DNA of 20,332 nt from contig CAZVPD010000058.1 of the NCBI GenBank assembly GCA_964628455.1, positions 1-20,332 of the forward strand, written 5' to 3'. This DNA comes from JAQVWU01 sp964628455 (lineage in GTDB: Bacteria > Bacillota > Clostridia > Oscillospirales > CAG-272). Position 1 is the stretch's first letter, and each line of letters starts with the position of its first letter. Both the position numbers and the translations under genes were made by a program. Shown piece after piece: positions 1-7,835 of the stretch. The notes beneath the pieces were generated by a model that searched no databases, was not told where the DNA came from, and saw nothing but the letters and a program-made list of their open reading frames with translations.

Positions 1-660
1 CCATGTCCATTTCCCGTCGAAGACCGTATCGTAAATATTACCGATATTATTTTCCTCAGCCAGCCGGTTATTAAAGAAAATCGAGTTTACATCCGGGATG
101 ATAAAATCATTGGATGCAAACGGTAAAATTCCGTTGAGCTGCATATTTGATTTGACGCTTTGATTCCAATATGATTTTCCCATGTCTATATTCGATATAT
201 TATTCCAGTCAATGACAAGTCCGTCATTGACATAATTACCGAGAGATGTAGCGCAGTGCAGCAGAGCAAGGTCATAAACATCCAGACCGGCCATTACGGT
301 TTTACTGAGTTCAGGTAATATCTTATCGATATAATCCATTGAAAAATCGGTTATGTCGATATTTAAAAACTCTTCGATTTTCTGCGTGCGGTCATAAATA
401 GCGTCATTGACAGCATCACCGGTAATTTCCTCGGCAAAATAGAAATTTTTATAAAGCGACCACAAAGGATACAGGATATTGAATGTCCTGCCCTGGTAAT
501 CTGCTTTTTCGATATCGGGTTTATCTCCTTCGGGTAAGGTCACAGCCTCTTCGGTTGCTACAGCGGTTTCGGAGTTGTTTTCGGCTGCGGCAGGCTTTTC
601 ACTGCATGATAAGATAAAAATAAAAGCAAAAATCAAAATAAATATCAGAGTGTTTTTCAT
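1..660 (-). CDS. Extracellular solute-binding lipoprotein, N-terminal 220 residues (runs off left edge)
   Basis: The reading frame starts with ATG at 660 and stays open to base 1, so the C-terminal part is missing. The first 19 residues are a hydrophobic signal peptide ending in I-L-S-C, so Cys19 is the likely lipidated residue, followed by an Ala/Glu/Thr-rich linker to about residue 45. The folded part begins near D-Y-Q-G-R-T-F-N-I-L-Y, typical of the first strand of sugar ABC-transporter binding proteins in Clostridia; a T-G-D-A-V-N-D-A-I-Y stretch near residue 80 and a Y-D-L-A-L-L-H stretch near residue 128 also fit that family. A GGGAGAG Shine-Dalgarno lies about 9 bases before the ATG, and a perfect consensus promoter lies upstream. 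Permease genes would be expected beyond the left edge. The family call is from remembered sequence style; the ligand is unknown. Confidence 0.8.
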   Translation of the reverse strand, partial: MKNTLIFILIFAFIFILSCSEKPAAAENNSETAVATEEAVTLPEGDKPDIEKADYQGRTFNILYPLWSLYKNFYFAEEITGDAVNDAIYDRTQKIEEFLNIDITDFSMDYIDKILPELSKTVMAGLDVYDLALLHCATSLGNYVNDGLVIDWNNISNIDMGKSYWNQSVKSNMQLNGILPFASNDFIIPDVNSIFFNNRLAEENNIGNIYDTVFDGKWTW

Positions 661-715
661 AATACCGCTCTCCCTCGGAATAAAAATATATCATACTTAA
701 CGGTTCATAATTTAT

Positions 716-744
716 ATTATAACCTTTGAATCCATACATGTCAA
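716..744 (-). promoter_or_regulatory. Sigma-A promoter for the lipoprotein gene
   Basis: Read on the minus strand, TTGACA lies at 744-739 and TATAAT at 721-716 with a 17-base spacer: a perfect match to the housekeeping consensus. Transcription would begin near 709, giving a leader of about 50 bases before the ATG at 660. Confidence 0.8.
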
Positions 745-746
745 GA

Positions 747-761
747 TTATACAATGTATAA
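747..761. promoter_or_regulatory. Inverted repeat next to the lipoprotein promoter, possible operator
   Basis: TTATAC-AAT-GTATAA is a perfect 6+3+6 palindrome that begins two bases upstream of the minus-strand -35 box (739-744). A wider pair, AGATTAT at 744-750 and ATAATCT at 771-777, surrounds it. In such AT-rich DNA this may be chance, but the location suits a regulator site. Confidence 0.3.
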
Positions 762-804
762 ATCAAGAGGATAATCTATATTTATAAGATTAATATTTGT
801 TATC

Positions 805-823
805 ATTGTGATTTATTAACAAT
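805..823. promoter_or_regulatory. Inverted repeat upstream of the proS promoter, possible operator
   Basis: ATTGT at 805-809 and ACAAT at 819-823 form an inverted repeat around a 9-base centre, 13 bases upstream of the proS -35 box. The arms are short, so this is only a candidate site. Confidence 0.2.
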
Positions 824-836
824 GCGTTGTTTTATA

Positions 837-865
837 TTGACATAGTATAAATTATCTGTTATAAT
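837..865 (+). promoter_or_regulatory. Sigma-A promoter for proS
   Basis: TTGACA at 837-842 and TATAAT at 860-865 are separated by 17 bases, a perfect consensus promoter. Transcription would start near 872, leaving a leader of about 25 bases with the Shine-Dalgarno AAAGGA at 882-887. The leader is too short for a T-box or other riboswitch. Confidence 0.85.
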
Positions 866-896
866 TTAATTTAACTAAATTAAAGGACTGAATATT

Positions 897-2348
897 ATGG
901 CTAAAGAAAAAGCAAGTGATAAAAAACTTGTGGAAGAAATCACTTCGATGTCGGCTGATTTTGCTCAGTGGTATACCGATGTTGTAAAAAAAGCGGATCT
1001 TGTCGATTATACAAGTGTTCGCGGATGTATGATATACCGTCCGTATGGTTATGCCGTCTGGGAGAACATTCAGCGAATTCTTGATACACGCTTTAAGGAA
1101 ACCGGTCACGAAAACGTATACATGCCTCTTTTTATACCCGAAACACTGCTTAATAAGGAAAAGGATCATGTCAAAGGTTTCGCACCGGAAGTTGCCTGGG
1201 TCACTCACGGAGGAAATGAACTGCTCAGCGAACGTTTGTGCGTGCGCCCCACTTCAGAGACTTTATTCTGCGAACATTATGCGAATATTATAAAATCTTG
1301 GAGAGATCTGCCTAAATTATATAATCAATGGTGTTCGGTGGTCCGATGGGAAAAAACCACCCGGCCATTCCTGCGTACCCGCGAATTTTTATGGCAGGAA
1401 GGTCACACGATGCATGCGACCGCAGACGAGGCACGTGAAGAAACGATCCGCATGCTGAATATATATGCAGAGTTTCATGAACAGGAGCTTGCGATCCCTG
1501 TTATTCGCGGTATAAAAACGGAAAGCGATAAGTTTGCCGGAGCAGTCGCAACATATGCAATCGAAGCGCTTATGCATGACGGAAAATCACTTCAGGCGGG
1601 GACTTCGCATTATTTCGGGGACGGATTCGCACGTGCGTTTGATATTCAGTATACAGATAAAGAAAATAAACTTGTTTACCCCCATCAGACTTCCTGGGGT
1701 GCGTCGACCCGTATGCTGGGCGGTATTATTATGACTCACGGAGACGATAACGGTCTGGTTTTACCGCCGGCTGTGGCTCCGATTCAGCTGATCATTATAC
1801 CCGTAGCATCCCATAAACCGGGTGTGACCGAAAAAGCCGAAGAATTGAAAAAGCGTCTTGAAAAGTCATTCCGCGTCAGGATCGATAACAGCGATAACAG
1901 TGCGGGCTGGAAATTTTCCGAATATGAAATGAAGGGTGTTCCGATACGTCTGGAAATCGGACCGCGTGATATAGAAAAAAACGAATGCATACTCGTGACA
2001 CGACATAACAGGGAAAAAACCGTAGTCTCCCTTGATGCACTCGAAAACGCAGTGAACGAAAAACTTCGGGACGTCCGCGACGGCCTGTATAATAAAGCTC
2101 TTGCCAACCGCGATGCACGTACATATGACTGTCTGAATACCGATGAAATAATTTCCGTTATCAATGAAAAAGGAGACGGTTTTGTCCGGGGAATGTGGTG
2201 CGGCAAAGAAGAATGCGAGGATAAAGTCAAATCACTCACAGGAGTAGGTTCACGATGCATTCCCTTTGCTCAGGAACAAATATCGGATAAATGCATCTGC
2301 TGCGGAGAAACCGCGATTCATATGGTTTACTGGGCTAAGGCTTATTAA
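897..2348 (+). CDS. proS: Proline--tRNA ligase, archaeal/eukaryal-type (ProS type 3)
   Basis: This class II aminoacyl-tRNA synthetase attaches proline to tRNA-Pro in the cytoplasm. The 483 residues match the usual length of the type 3 enzyme, which lacks the insertion editing domain of the E. coli type. Visible landmarks are R-P-T-S-E at 117-121, the motif 2 region with R-P-F-L-R-T-R-E-F-L-W-Q-E at 156-168, motif 3 G-A-S-T-R-M-L-G-G at 268-276, an anticodon-binding domain at roughly 295-395, and a C-terminal zinc-binding domain with Cys435, Cys440, Cys466 and Cys469. The protein ends in tyrosine; in the family this C-terminal Tyr carboxylate reaches towards the active site. The start is set by AAAGGA 9 bases upstream of the ATG. 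It is a single-gene transcript between a consensus promoter and a strong terminator. Confidence 0.97.
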   Translation: MAKEKASDKKLVEEITSMSADFAQWYTDVVKKADLVDYTSVRGCMIYRPYGYAVWENIQRILDTRFKETGHENVYMPLFIPETLLNKEKDHVKGFAPEVAWVTHGGNELLSERLCVRPTSETLFCEHYANIIKSWRDLPKLYNQWCSVVRWEKTTRPFLRTREFLWQEGHTMHATADEAREETIRMLNIYAEFHEQELAIPVIRGIKTESDKFAGAVATYAIEALMHDGKSLQAGTSHYFGDGFARAFDIQYTDKENKLVYPHQTSWGASTRMLGGIIMTHGDDNGLVLPPAVAPIQLIIIPVASHKPGVTEKAEELKKRLEKSFRVRIDNSDNSAGWKFSEYEMKGVPIRLEIGPRDIEKNECILVTRHNREKTVVSLDALENAVNEKLRDVRDGLYNKALANRDARTYDCLNTDEIISVINEKGDGFVRGMWCGKEECEDKVKSLTGVGSRCIPFAQEQISDKCICCGETAIHMVYWAKAY

Positions 2349-2366
2349 GGTATCTGCACGGATCAG

Positions 2367-2409
2367 AAAAAGGAACAAACGGACTGTAATAATCCGTTTG
2401 TTCCTTTTT
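2367..2409. terminator. Bidirectional intrinsic terminator between proS and the AEC transporter gene
   Basis: A perfect 17-bp stem is formed by 2367-2383 and 2393-2409 with a 9-base loop. One arm starts with five A and the other ends in a T run, so it works in both directions. The stop codon of the convergent transporter gene (2409-2411) touches the outer end of the stem. Confidence 0.93.
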
Positions 2410-3353
2410 TACCGGCGAATGACAAATTCTGAAAATTTCATCATAACAGGTATACTGACAGCCGAAAGAAGAGTGATCATACCGACCGCATGAGATGCAA
2501 AATCCGGTGAAATATAATAACGTTCGCCGAACATAACAACATTTGCCGCTGTAGGCAGAGCGCTCATAACCGCAGCAAACATAATCATATCATCGGATAA
2601 ACCGAAGATTTTGCATAATAATATCACCGTAACCGGGACAAGGAATAATTTCACGGCACCCATGTAATAGACTTTCATATTTGAAATTAAACGTTTAAAC
2701 GGAATCGTTGCGATTGTTCCGCCTACAATCAGCATTGAAACAGGGGTGCATAACGAACCTATATAATATGACGCGCCCAAAATCGGCGAAGGAAGCTTTA
2801 CTTTTAAAATAAAAAGCGTTATTCCGATCAGGCAAGGAATCGTGCCGTAATTTACAATCATGTTTTTTAAATTTATTTTTATATACTCGCGCCCGCGTCC
2901 CAATATGGTCATTCCGTATGTCCATTGTATAATATTGAATATTATGATATAGAAAGCAGCCCAGAAACCTCCGATATCGCCGAATAAAGCTTTTAGAACA
3001 GGTATTCCGAGAAATCCGCAATTGGCGAACAATATGCCGAATTCGGCTATCGTATGTTCATCATGGTTTTTGAAGCGAAGGGTGAAAATAAAAGCCATTG
3101 CGGCAGTCACTGTGTGAACGCCTATACCGACCAGCAAAATAAAAAAACCTTCTCTGAGTTTTGCGTCGGAATATTCGATATTCATAATCGAATGTATAAT
3201 AAGAAACGGCTGAGCAATACAAATAATTAAATTCGAAAGTTTTTTCTGGAATTCACCGTCAAAAAAATGTAATTTCCGTGCTGCATATCCGACGCAAATA
3301 ACCAAAAACATAGTGGCGACGGTATTCGTCACCACATTCGTATTAAGTTCCAT
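2409..3353 (-). CDS. AEC family (auxin efflux carrier-like) transporter
   Basis: This is an integral membrane carrier of 314 residues, the normal length for the bacterial AEC family, whose members export or exchange small organic acids such as malate. The N-terminus (F-L-V-I-C-V-G-Y-A-A-R-K, residues 16-27) is the typical first helix followed by a positive turn; F-A-N-C-G-F-L-G-I-P-V and A-L-P-T-A-A-N-V-V are the two conserved crossover-like segments of the family. About ten hydrophobic helices can be made out. The start has AAAGGA about 12 bases upstream, overlapping the stop codon of the uracil-DNA glycosylase gene, so the two genes are very likely cotranscribed. The substrate cannot be told from the sequence. 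Confidence 0.9.
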   Translation of the reverse strand: MELNTNVVTNTVATMFLVICVGYAARKLHFFDGEFQKKLSNLIICIAQPFLIIHSIMNIEYSDAKLREGFFILLVGIGVHTVTAAMAFIFTLRFKNHDEHTIAEFGILFANCGFLGIPVLKALFGDIGGFWAAFYIIIFNIIQWTYGMTILGRGREYIKINLKNMIVNYGTIPCLIGITLFILKVKLPSPILGASYYIGSLCTPVSMLIVGGTIATIPFKRLISNMKVYYMGAVKLFLVPVTVILLCKIFGLSDDMIMFAAVMSALPTAANVVMFGERYYISPDFASHAVGMITLLSAVSIPVMMKFSEFVIRR

Positions 3354-3370
3354 GTAAAATTCCGAGTCCT

Positions 3371-3943
3371 TTATTTTTCGTCTATTACCGCGGTATTCAG
3401 CATATTCAGTTTATCCCTGACCGCTTTCATATCGATCAGCATGTCTTCTCTTTTATGAGGGTCGCGGAGGAGCAGCGACGGATGATAAACCGCACACATT
3501 TGATAACCGCCTTTTTCGAACCATCTTCCGTGTTCCTGCGTTATCTTAAAATCCGGCTTTATCAAGCGCATGGCTGAGATTCTCCCAAGGCATACAATCA
3601 ATTTCGGGCGTATCAGCCTGACTTGTTCTCGGAGCCAGCCGATACACATATCCTGTTCTTCCGGCAGCGGATCCCGGTTTTTCGGAGGACGGCATTTTAG
3701 AATATTTGTGATATATACATCACTGCGGTCGATTTCCACAGCAAATAAAAATTTATCAAACAGTTTACCTGCTTTCCCCACAAACGGCACACCGTTTAAA
3801 TCCTCTGTTTCACCCGGCGCTTCACCCACAAACATAAGTTTGGCATCAGCCGGACCGCTGCCGAATACGGTATTGATTTTTGATTTATACAGATCGCAAT
3901 GCGTGCAGTTTTTACATTTATTTTCGATTTCATTCAGTGACAT
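3371..3943 (-). CDS. Uracil-DNA glycosylase, family 4 (iron-sulfur type)
   Basis: This enzyme removes uracil from DNA at the start of base-excision repair. The 190-residue length is typical for family 4. Four cysteines at 13, 16, 84 and 100 match the [4Fe-4S] ligands of the family. The active-site motif G-E-A-P-G-E-T-E-D is at 40-48, N-I-L-K-C-R-P-P at 80-87, and the DNA-intercalating H-P-S-L-L-L-R motif at 154-160. AAGGA at 3956-3952 lies 8 bases before the ATG. The upstream cell-wall hydrolase gene ends 83 bp away behind a terminator-like hairpin, so this gene probably needs its own promoter or lives on readthrough; no convincing -35/-10 pair is visible. It is followed closely by the AEC carrier gene. 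Confidence 0.95.
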   Translation of the reverse strand: MSLNEIENKCKNCTHCDLYKSKINTVFGSGPADAKLMFVGEAPGETEDLNGVPFVGKAGKLFDKFLFAVEIDRSDVYITNILKCRPPKNRDPLPEEQDMCIGWLREQVRLIRPKLIVCLGRISAMRLIKPDFKITQEHGRWFEKGGYQMCAVYHPSLLLRDPHKREDMLIDMKAVRDKLNMLNTAVIDEK

Positions 3944-4004
3944 AGCAGTAATCCTTGTTTAATAGATACTTTATTTGCATTTATGGTGAACCGCGAAATA
4001 AAAG

Positions 4005-4039
4005 CCGGGAAAAACAAATGGTTTGTTCAGTTGTCCCGG
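4005..4039 (-). terminator. Intrinsic terminator overlapping the end of the GHL10/amidase gene
   Basis: On the minus strand CCGGGA (4039-4034, inside the last codons) pairs with TCCCGG (4010-4005), enclosing a smaller hairpin AACAAA/TTTGTT (4027-4013). CTTTTATTT follows. The first arm therefore lies within the coding sequence around the TGA stop at 4029-4027. Confidence 0.6.
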
Positions 4040-7000
4040 ATGATAAATTTTTCCTGAACACGATAAAATTCCAATATTCCGTCGGCTATACCCGCAACCG
4101 AATCCTTTATACCGTCTTCGGTCAACATGACGTTGTATTCCTCGACACATGTCATAAAACCCACTTCAACCAGCGTCGAAGGGAATTTCGGATTGCGGAC
4201 CATAGCCAGCCGCTGCACAGCCGGCACCCGTTCCATACGGTTGAGAAAACCGGCGGTTGATGACGAAACGCATTTCGTAAGCAATTTACCCGAATCCGCG
4301 AAATACAATCCGATCAGTCCCCTGATTTTAGTTATATCCGAATTCATATTCATGGAATTTAAATGCACGGATACCGCTAAATCCGGATTCACTTCATTTA
4401 AAAAATTCAACCTGTCATTTATAAGGACGGTAGAATCATCGGAACGGGTCAACAGGACAATAGCTCCATATGATTCGAGTTTTGAGGCAAGATCCAAAGC
4501 AATCTTTAAATTAATTGCTTTTTCCGGAAAATCCGGATCAGGACCGAACGCTCCCCTTTCTTTCCCGCCGTGTCCGGCATCGACAATAATCGTTTTGCCT
4601 GTCAGAGGCTGCTCCCCTTCGGACAAAGCGGAAGGATTCCGGAAAGACACGATGATATAACCGTTTTCATAGGAAATTTCAAATCCGTAAAAGTTGGAGG
4701 CATCGAATAAAGTCAGGTATATACAAAAACTTTTCTCCTGTGTTCCGATAGCTGCGGCAGCCGAGGAAAACAACGGATTATCGTTTATTTTTACATTTTT
4801 CACATCGGTGCTGACATTGAATAAAGTCAGAACGAATTTATTGTTTTCGATAAATCCGTCCACAGGAACATTTTCTGCCGATTTTATATACAATTTCGTT
4901 CTGTTGTTTTCAACCACAACATCAGCCGATGTGATCCATGCACCCGGCGATATGGTTTTTGATATCACTTTTACATTGTCGGCTTTGATAAATCCGCCCA
5001 TGCGAAGTTTATAATAACCATCAGCCAGACGGGTGGCATAATCGCGCATTCCGACTGCAGCCGGCGTATAATCGTCATAATACCAGCTGTCAGCTGCGGT
5101 TTTTAACTCGCTGTCTGCTTTGATCACTTCAATCGCACATACCGCGGATGCACCTCTGGCCTGTATTTCTGCTCCTGTAACGGCAGCCGATTCATTGGAA
5201 CGGACCGCCTGATATTGTATCTTGCCGAGATTTATAATTTTTCCTTCAGGAACCGCAGGAAGTTTGTAGGATCCGGTATAAATCGCTTCCATATATTTCG
5301 CATTGTCGGGCGGAAAAGTCGTCTGGTTCAAATTGATTTTAATGCCGTTGACTGTTCCCGTAACCGTACTTCCCGAAGGTGCCGATGCCTGCAGTTCAAC
5401 AAATTCGGCGCTTTCCAAAATGCTGTCGTGAACCGGGATCATCCCGGTGATTTTAAAGGAATCCATCGTATTCCAGACCGGCTCCGGAGCAGACGGAGTT
5501 TTTCTGAATATTTTATAGACGGTTTCTTTATCGTTCTGCAGAAAAATAAATTTATTTTCACCTTCTGAAAGCGGGACAAAAGCAGAAAAATAGCCTTTTC
5601 TGGTCTGGCTTACAGGGTTACCGTTCAGCTTTAAAGAATAACCCGGATCAGAGGAACCGATTATATAGGTTGAATCAAGATTCATTTCCGAACCGTCTTC
5701 CGGTGATGTAACAGTTACCTGACGACCGTCGGATATAATATCGGAATAAACGATTTCTTTTTCATAGAGCTTGCGGAGCTGACCCGCCGTATTCCGGATG
5801 TTGGCTTTTATTGCTGCATAACCGTAATGTATGCTCCCTTTATAGGATACTTCATTTCTCGCATATTCAACCTGGTGCAGTATTTCGGTATCGCTTCCCC
5901 ATTCGTCCGAACGATACACCCCGTGGGAAATCAATAAATCAATACCGGTTCCGGCACACCGGGCATTCCACCAACGGCATAACACATCAAAACGCGCGAC
6001 GGATGTTGAAAACTGCCAGTATATCTGAGGAGCGATATAATCTATATAACCGCCTTTGATCCACGAAAGAGCATCGCAGTATATTTGCGTATAGGAGTCC
6101 AATCCTTTGGTTTCACTGCCTCCGTTTATACCGTCGTCATTCCGCCAGATGCCAAACGGGGCAATACCGAACAGACAGGCATTGTCGGCTGTTTTTATGG
6201 CATTGTAGCAGGCTTCTACCATTTTATTGACATTATCACGCCGCCAGTCGTCTTTATTCGTAAATCCGGCTCCGTATGTCCTGAAAGTTTCGTCATCATT
6301 AAAAACCGCTCCGCTTACGGGATACGGGTAGAAATAATCATCGAACACAATGCCGTCAACATCATATTTTAATGCTATTTCGGCGACACCTCTTGCAATC
6401 AGGTTTCTCACATTCGGTATACCCGCATCAAAATAAAGTTTACCGTCTGCATAAGGAACAGTCCATTCGGGATGAAGGCGCGCCGGATTTGAAGCACCCA
6501 GTTTTGAAACATCGTGAGACGGAACCCCCGGCGTACCGAAAGTGACCCGCAGAGGATTCACCCATGCATGAATTTTAATGTCGAATGTATGGGCTGTTTC
6601 GACCAGATAAGCAAGTGGGTCAAATCCCTGAGGAAAACCGTCGTTTTGTGTTTTAACAAGATAGGATGAAAGCGGGAAATACGATGAGTCATAAAGCGCA
6701 TCGGCAGTCGGTCTGACCTGAAAATAAATCGCATTCAGTTTTGCTGCCAATACCGTTGAAATAATATCATCCAGTTCTGATTTCAACCGGTCAGCCGAAA
6801 GACCGGGCTTTGAAGGGAAATTTATATTAGTGACCGATGCAATCCAAACGCCGCGGACTTCACTGTCCGGATTACGAATTTTAAGCGTCGGAGTTTCCGC
6901 TGCCGCAGGATCAGTCAGCGCAATGGAATTATTATTATACAATGATTCGTCCTGCCTTTTTGTCAGAATATAAACACAGACAACGGCAGAAAGTATCATT

Positions 7001-7062
7001 AAAGCCGAAATCGATGATATAATTATGTGTTTTAAAATCGGTATATTCCGCTTTGGTTCCAT
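4027..7062 (-). CDS. Membrane-anchored cell-wall hydrolase: GHL10 glycoside hydrolase fused to Amidase_3
   Basis: This 1011-residue protein has a single N-terminal membrane helix (about 12-33) with no clear cleavage site, so it is probably anchored outside the cell. Residues 68 to about 435 are a GHL10 (DUF187) barrel, beginning V-R-G-V-W-I-A and carrying the conserved G-I-V-F-D-D-Y-F-Y-P at 237-246; the family includes DigH of E. coli, which acts on glycan strands stripped of peptides. Residues 445-520 look like an Ig-like domain and 705-810 like an AMIN-type beta domain. Residues 822-1000 are a zinc amidase (Amidase_3) with the full set H831, E847, H900 and E966, which cuts stem peptides from muramic acid. 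The combination suggests one protein that strips and then cuts peptidoglycan. GGAGGT lies 4 bases before the ATG, preceded by its own promoter. Confidence 0.9.
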   Translation of the reverse strand: MEPKRNIPILKHIIISSISALMILSAVVCVYILTKRQDESLYNNNSIALTDPAAAETPTLKIRNPDSEVRGVWIASVTNINFPSKPGLSADRLKSELDDIISTVLAAKLNAIYFQVRPTADALYDSSYFPLSSYLVKTQNDGFPQGFDPLAYLVETAHTFDIKIHAWVNPLRVTFGTPGVPSHDVSKLGASNPARLHPEWTVPYADGKLYFDAGIPNVRNLIARGVAEIALKYDVDGIVFDDYFYPYPVSGAVFNDDETFRTYGAGFTNKDDWRRDNVNKMVEACYNAIKTADNACLFGIAPFGIWRNDDGINGGSETKGLDSYTQIYCDALSWIKGGYIDYIAPQIYWQFSTSVARFDVLCRWWNARCAGTGIDLLISHGVYRSDEWGSDTEILHQVEYARNEVSYKGSIHYGYAAIKANIRNTAGQLRKLYEKEIVYSDIISDGRQVTVTSPEDGSEMNLDSTYIIGSSDPGYSLKLNGNPVSQTRKGYFSAFVPLSEGENKFIFLQNDKETVYKIFRKTPSAPEPVWNTMDSFKITGMIPVHDSILESAEFVELQASAPSGSTVTGTVNGIKINLNQTTFPPDNAKYMEAIYTGSYKLPAVPEGKIINLGKIQYQAVRSNESAAVTGAEIQARGASAVCAIEVIKADSELKTAADSWYYDDYTPAAVGMRDYATRLADGYYKLRMGGFIKADNVKVISKTISPGAWITSADVVVENNRTKLYIKSAENVPVDGFIENNKFVLTLFNVSTDVKNVKINDNPLFSSAAAAIGTQEKSFCIYLTLFDASNFYGFEISYENGYIIVSFRNPSALSEGEQPLTGKTIIVDAGHGGKERGAFGPDPDFPEKAINLKIALDLASKLESYGAIVLLTRSDDSTVLINDRLNFLNEVNPDLAVSVHLNSMNMNSDITKIRGLIGLYFADSGKLLTKCVSSSTAGFLNRMERVPAVQRLAMVRNPKFPSTLVEVGFMTCVEEYNVMLTEDGIKDSVAGIADGILEFYRVQEKFIIRDN

Positions 7063-7103
7063 TTTTACCTCCGTCAGGTTTACATAAAAAATGTATTGAA
7101 AAT

Positions 7104-7132
7104 ATTATAACAGAATATTTTTTGTATTACAA
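7104..7132 (-). promoter_or_regulatory. Promoter for the GHL10/amidase gene
   Basis: On the minus strand TTGTAA (7132-7127) and TATAAT (7109-7104) are spaced by 17 bases. The -10 box is perfect and the -35 matches four of six positions. Transcription would start near 7097, 35 bases before the ATG. Confidence 0.65.
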
Positions 7133-7187
7133 CCATATTCCGTGAATTTATCATGATATGCTGCTTTTTCCTGCATATATTTAAATC

Positions 7188-7237
7188 AAAAAAACAAACA
7201 TGAACGGAATTATTCACCGGAACCTGTTTGTTTTTTT
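7188..7237 (-). terminator. Intrinsic terminator after the GNAT gene
   Basis: AAAAAAACAAACA at 7188-7200 and TGTTTGTTTTTTT at 7225-7237 are perfect inverted repeats around a 24-base loop. The minus-strand transcript of the acetyltransferase gene, which ends at 7296, would run into this stem and a T run. The stem is AT-rich, and the symmetry would also allow it to work on the plus strand. Confidence 0.65.
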
Positions 7238-7295
7238 ATTTTATAATACTGTATATTTGGACAATAATATGGATCAAACAAACCGACAATTACAA

Positions 7296-7817
7296 TTACA
7301 GACGCTTTTCAAAACAAACCAACCTTTCATGTATCACATCCATAAAAAAGAACTGCGCCGACCCCGCAATCCTGTAATCTGCTTTAAGATAAAGCTGTAT
7401 TGCCGGGGTATTCCCTTCGTATGTATCATGCCGCATGACTTTGCAGTTTTCCGAGCGTGCTAAATTTTCCGCGAATTTCACAAACGCCCTTCCCTTCCCG
7501 GTACCCTTCATCACCGGTCTGATGACAAGCGTATGAATCACAAAGACTTCTTCTTCATCCGCCGAAAATAACCACGGGATATTTTTATATTCGGGTAGTT
7601 GTTTCCGATTTAAAACGGCCGAACCGAAACACTCATCTTTTTCAAACCCGATATATAACTCCGAATTTTCGAGGGCAATTTCCGCATGGTGCAGTGTCGG
7701 ATAAAGCCCTTTTACCCAATTGGTATAATTACCGTTTATTACCTGATCATCGAACATTTCATTATACATCCTGTCAATATCCTGCAAATCGCATTTGACC
7801 GCTTTTCTGATAATCAT
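7296..7817 (-). CDS. GNAT family N-acetyltransferase
   Basis: The protein transfers an acetyl group from acetyl-CoA to an amine of unknown identity. At 173 residues it is a single GNAT domain: the first strand I-I-R-K-A-V starts at residue 2, motif A with the acetyl-CoA loop R-P-V-M-K-G-T-G-K-G-R-A spans 100-111, and motif B with N-T-P-A-I-Q-L-Y-L-K is at 136-145. The start fits the fold, although the Shine-Dalgarno is weak. It begins 18 bp after the stop codon of the sialate-O-acetylesterase-like gene, so the two are probably cotranscribed. A terminator follows about 60 bp downstream. The substrate is not evident; a role linked to the neighbouring esterase is possible but unproven. Confidence 0.88.
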   Translation of the reverse strand: MIIRKAVKCDLQDIDRMYNEMFDDQVINGNYTNWVKGLYPTLHHAEIALENSELYIGFEKDECFGSAVLNRKQLPEYKNIPWLFSADEEEVFVIHTLVIRPVMKGTGKGRAFVKFAENLARSENCKVMRHDTYEGNTPAIQLYLKADYRIAGSAQFFFMDVIHERLVCFEKRL

Positions 7818-7835
7818 ATTACGCTGCTCGATCTG

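Noticed and set aside
866..896. T-box or other riboswitch in front of proS
   Set aside because: The promoter places the transcript start about 25 bases before the ATG, which leaves no room for such a leader.
1784..2260. Long antisense open frame opposite proS
   Set aside because: It shadows a strongly conserved gene, is rich in Ser/Arg as expected of antisense frames, and has no convincing ribosome-binding site.
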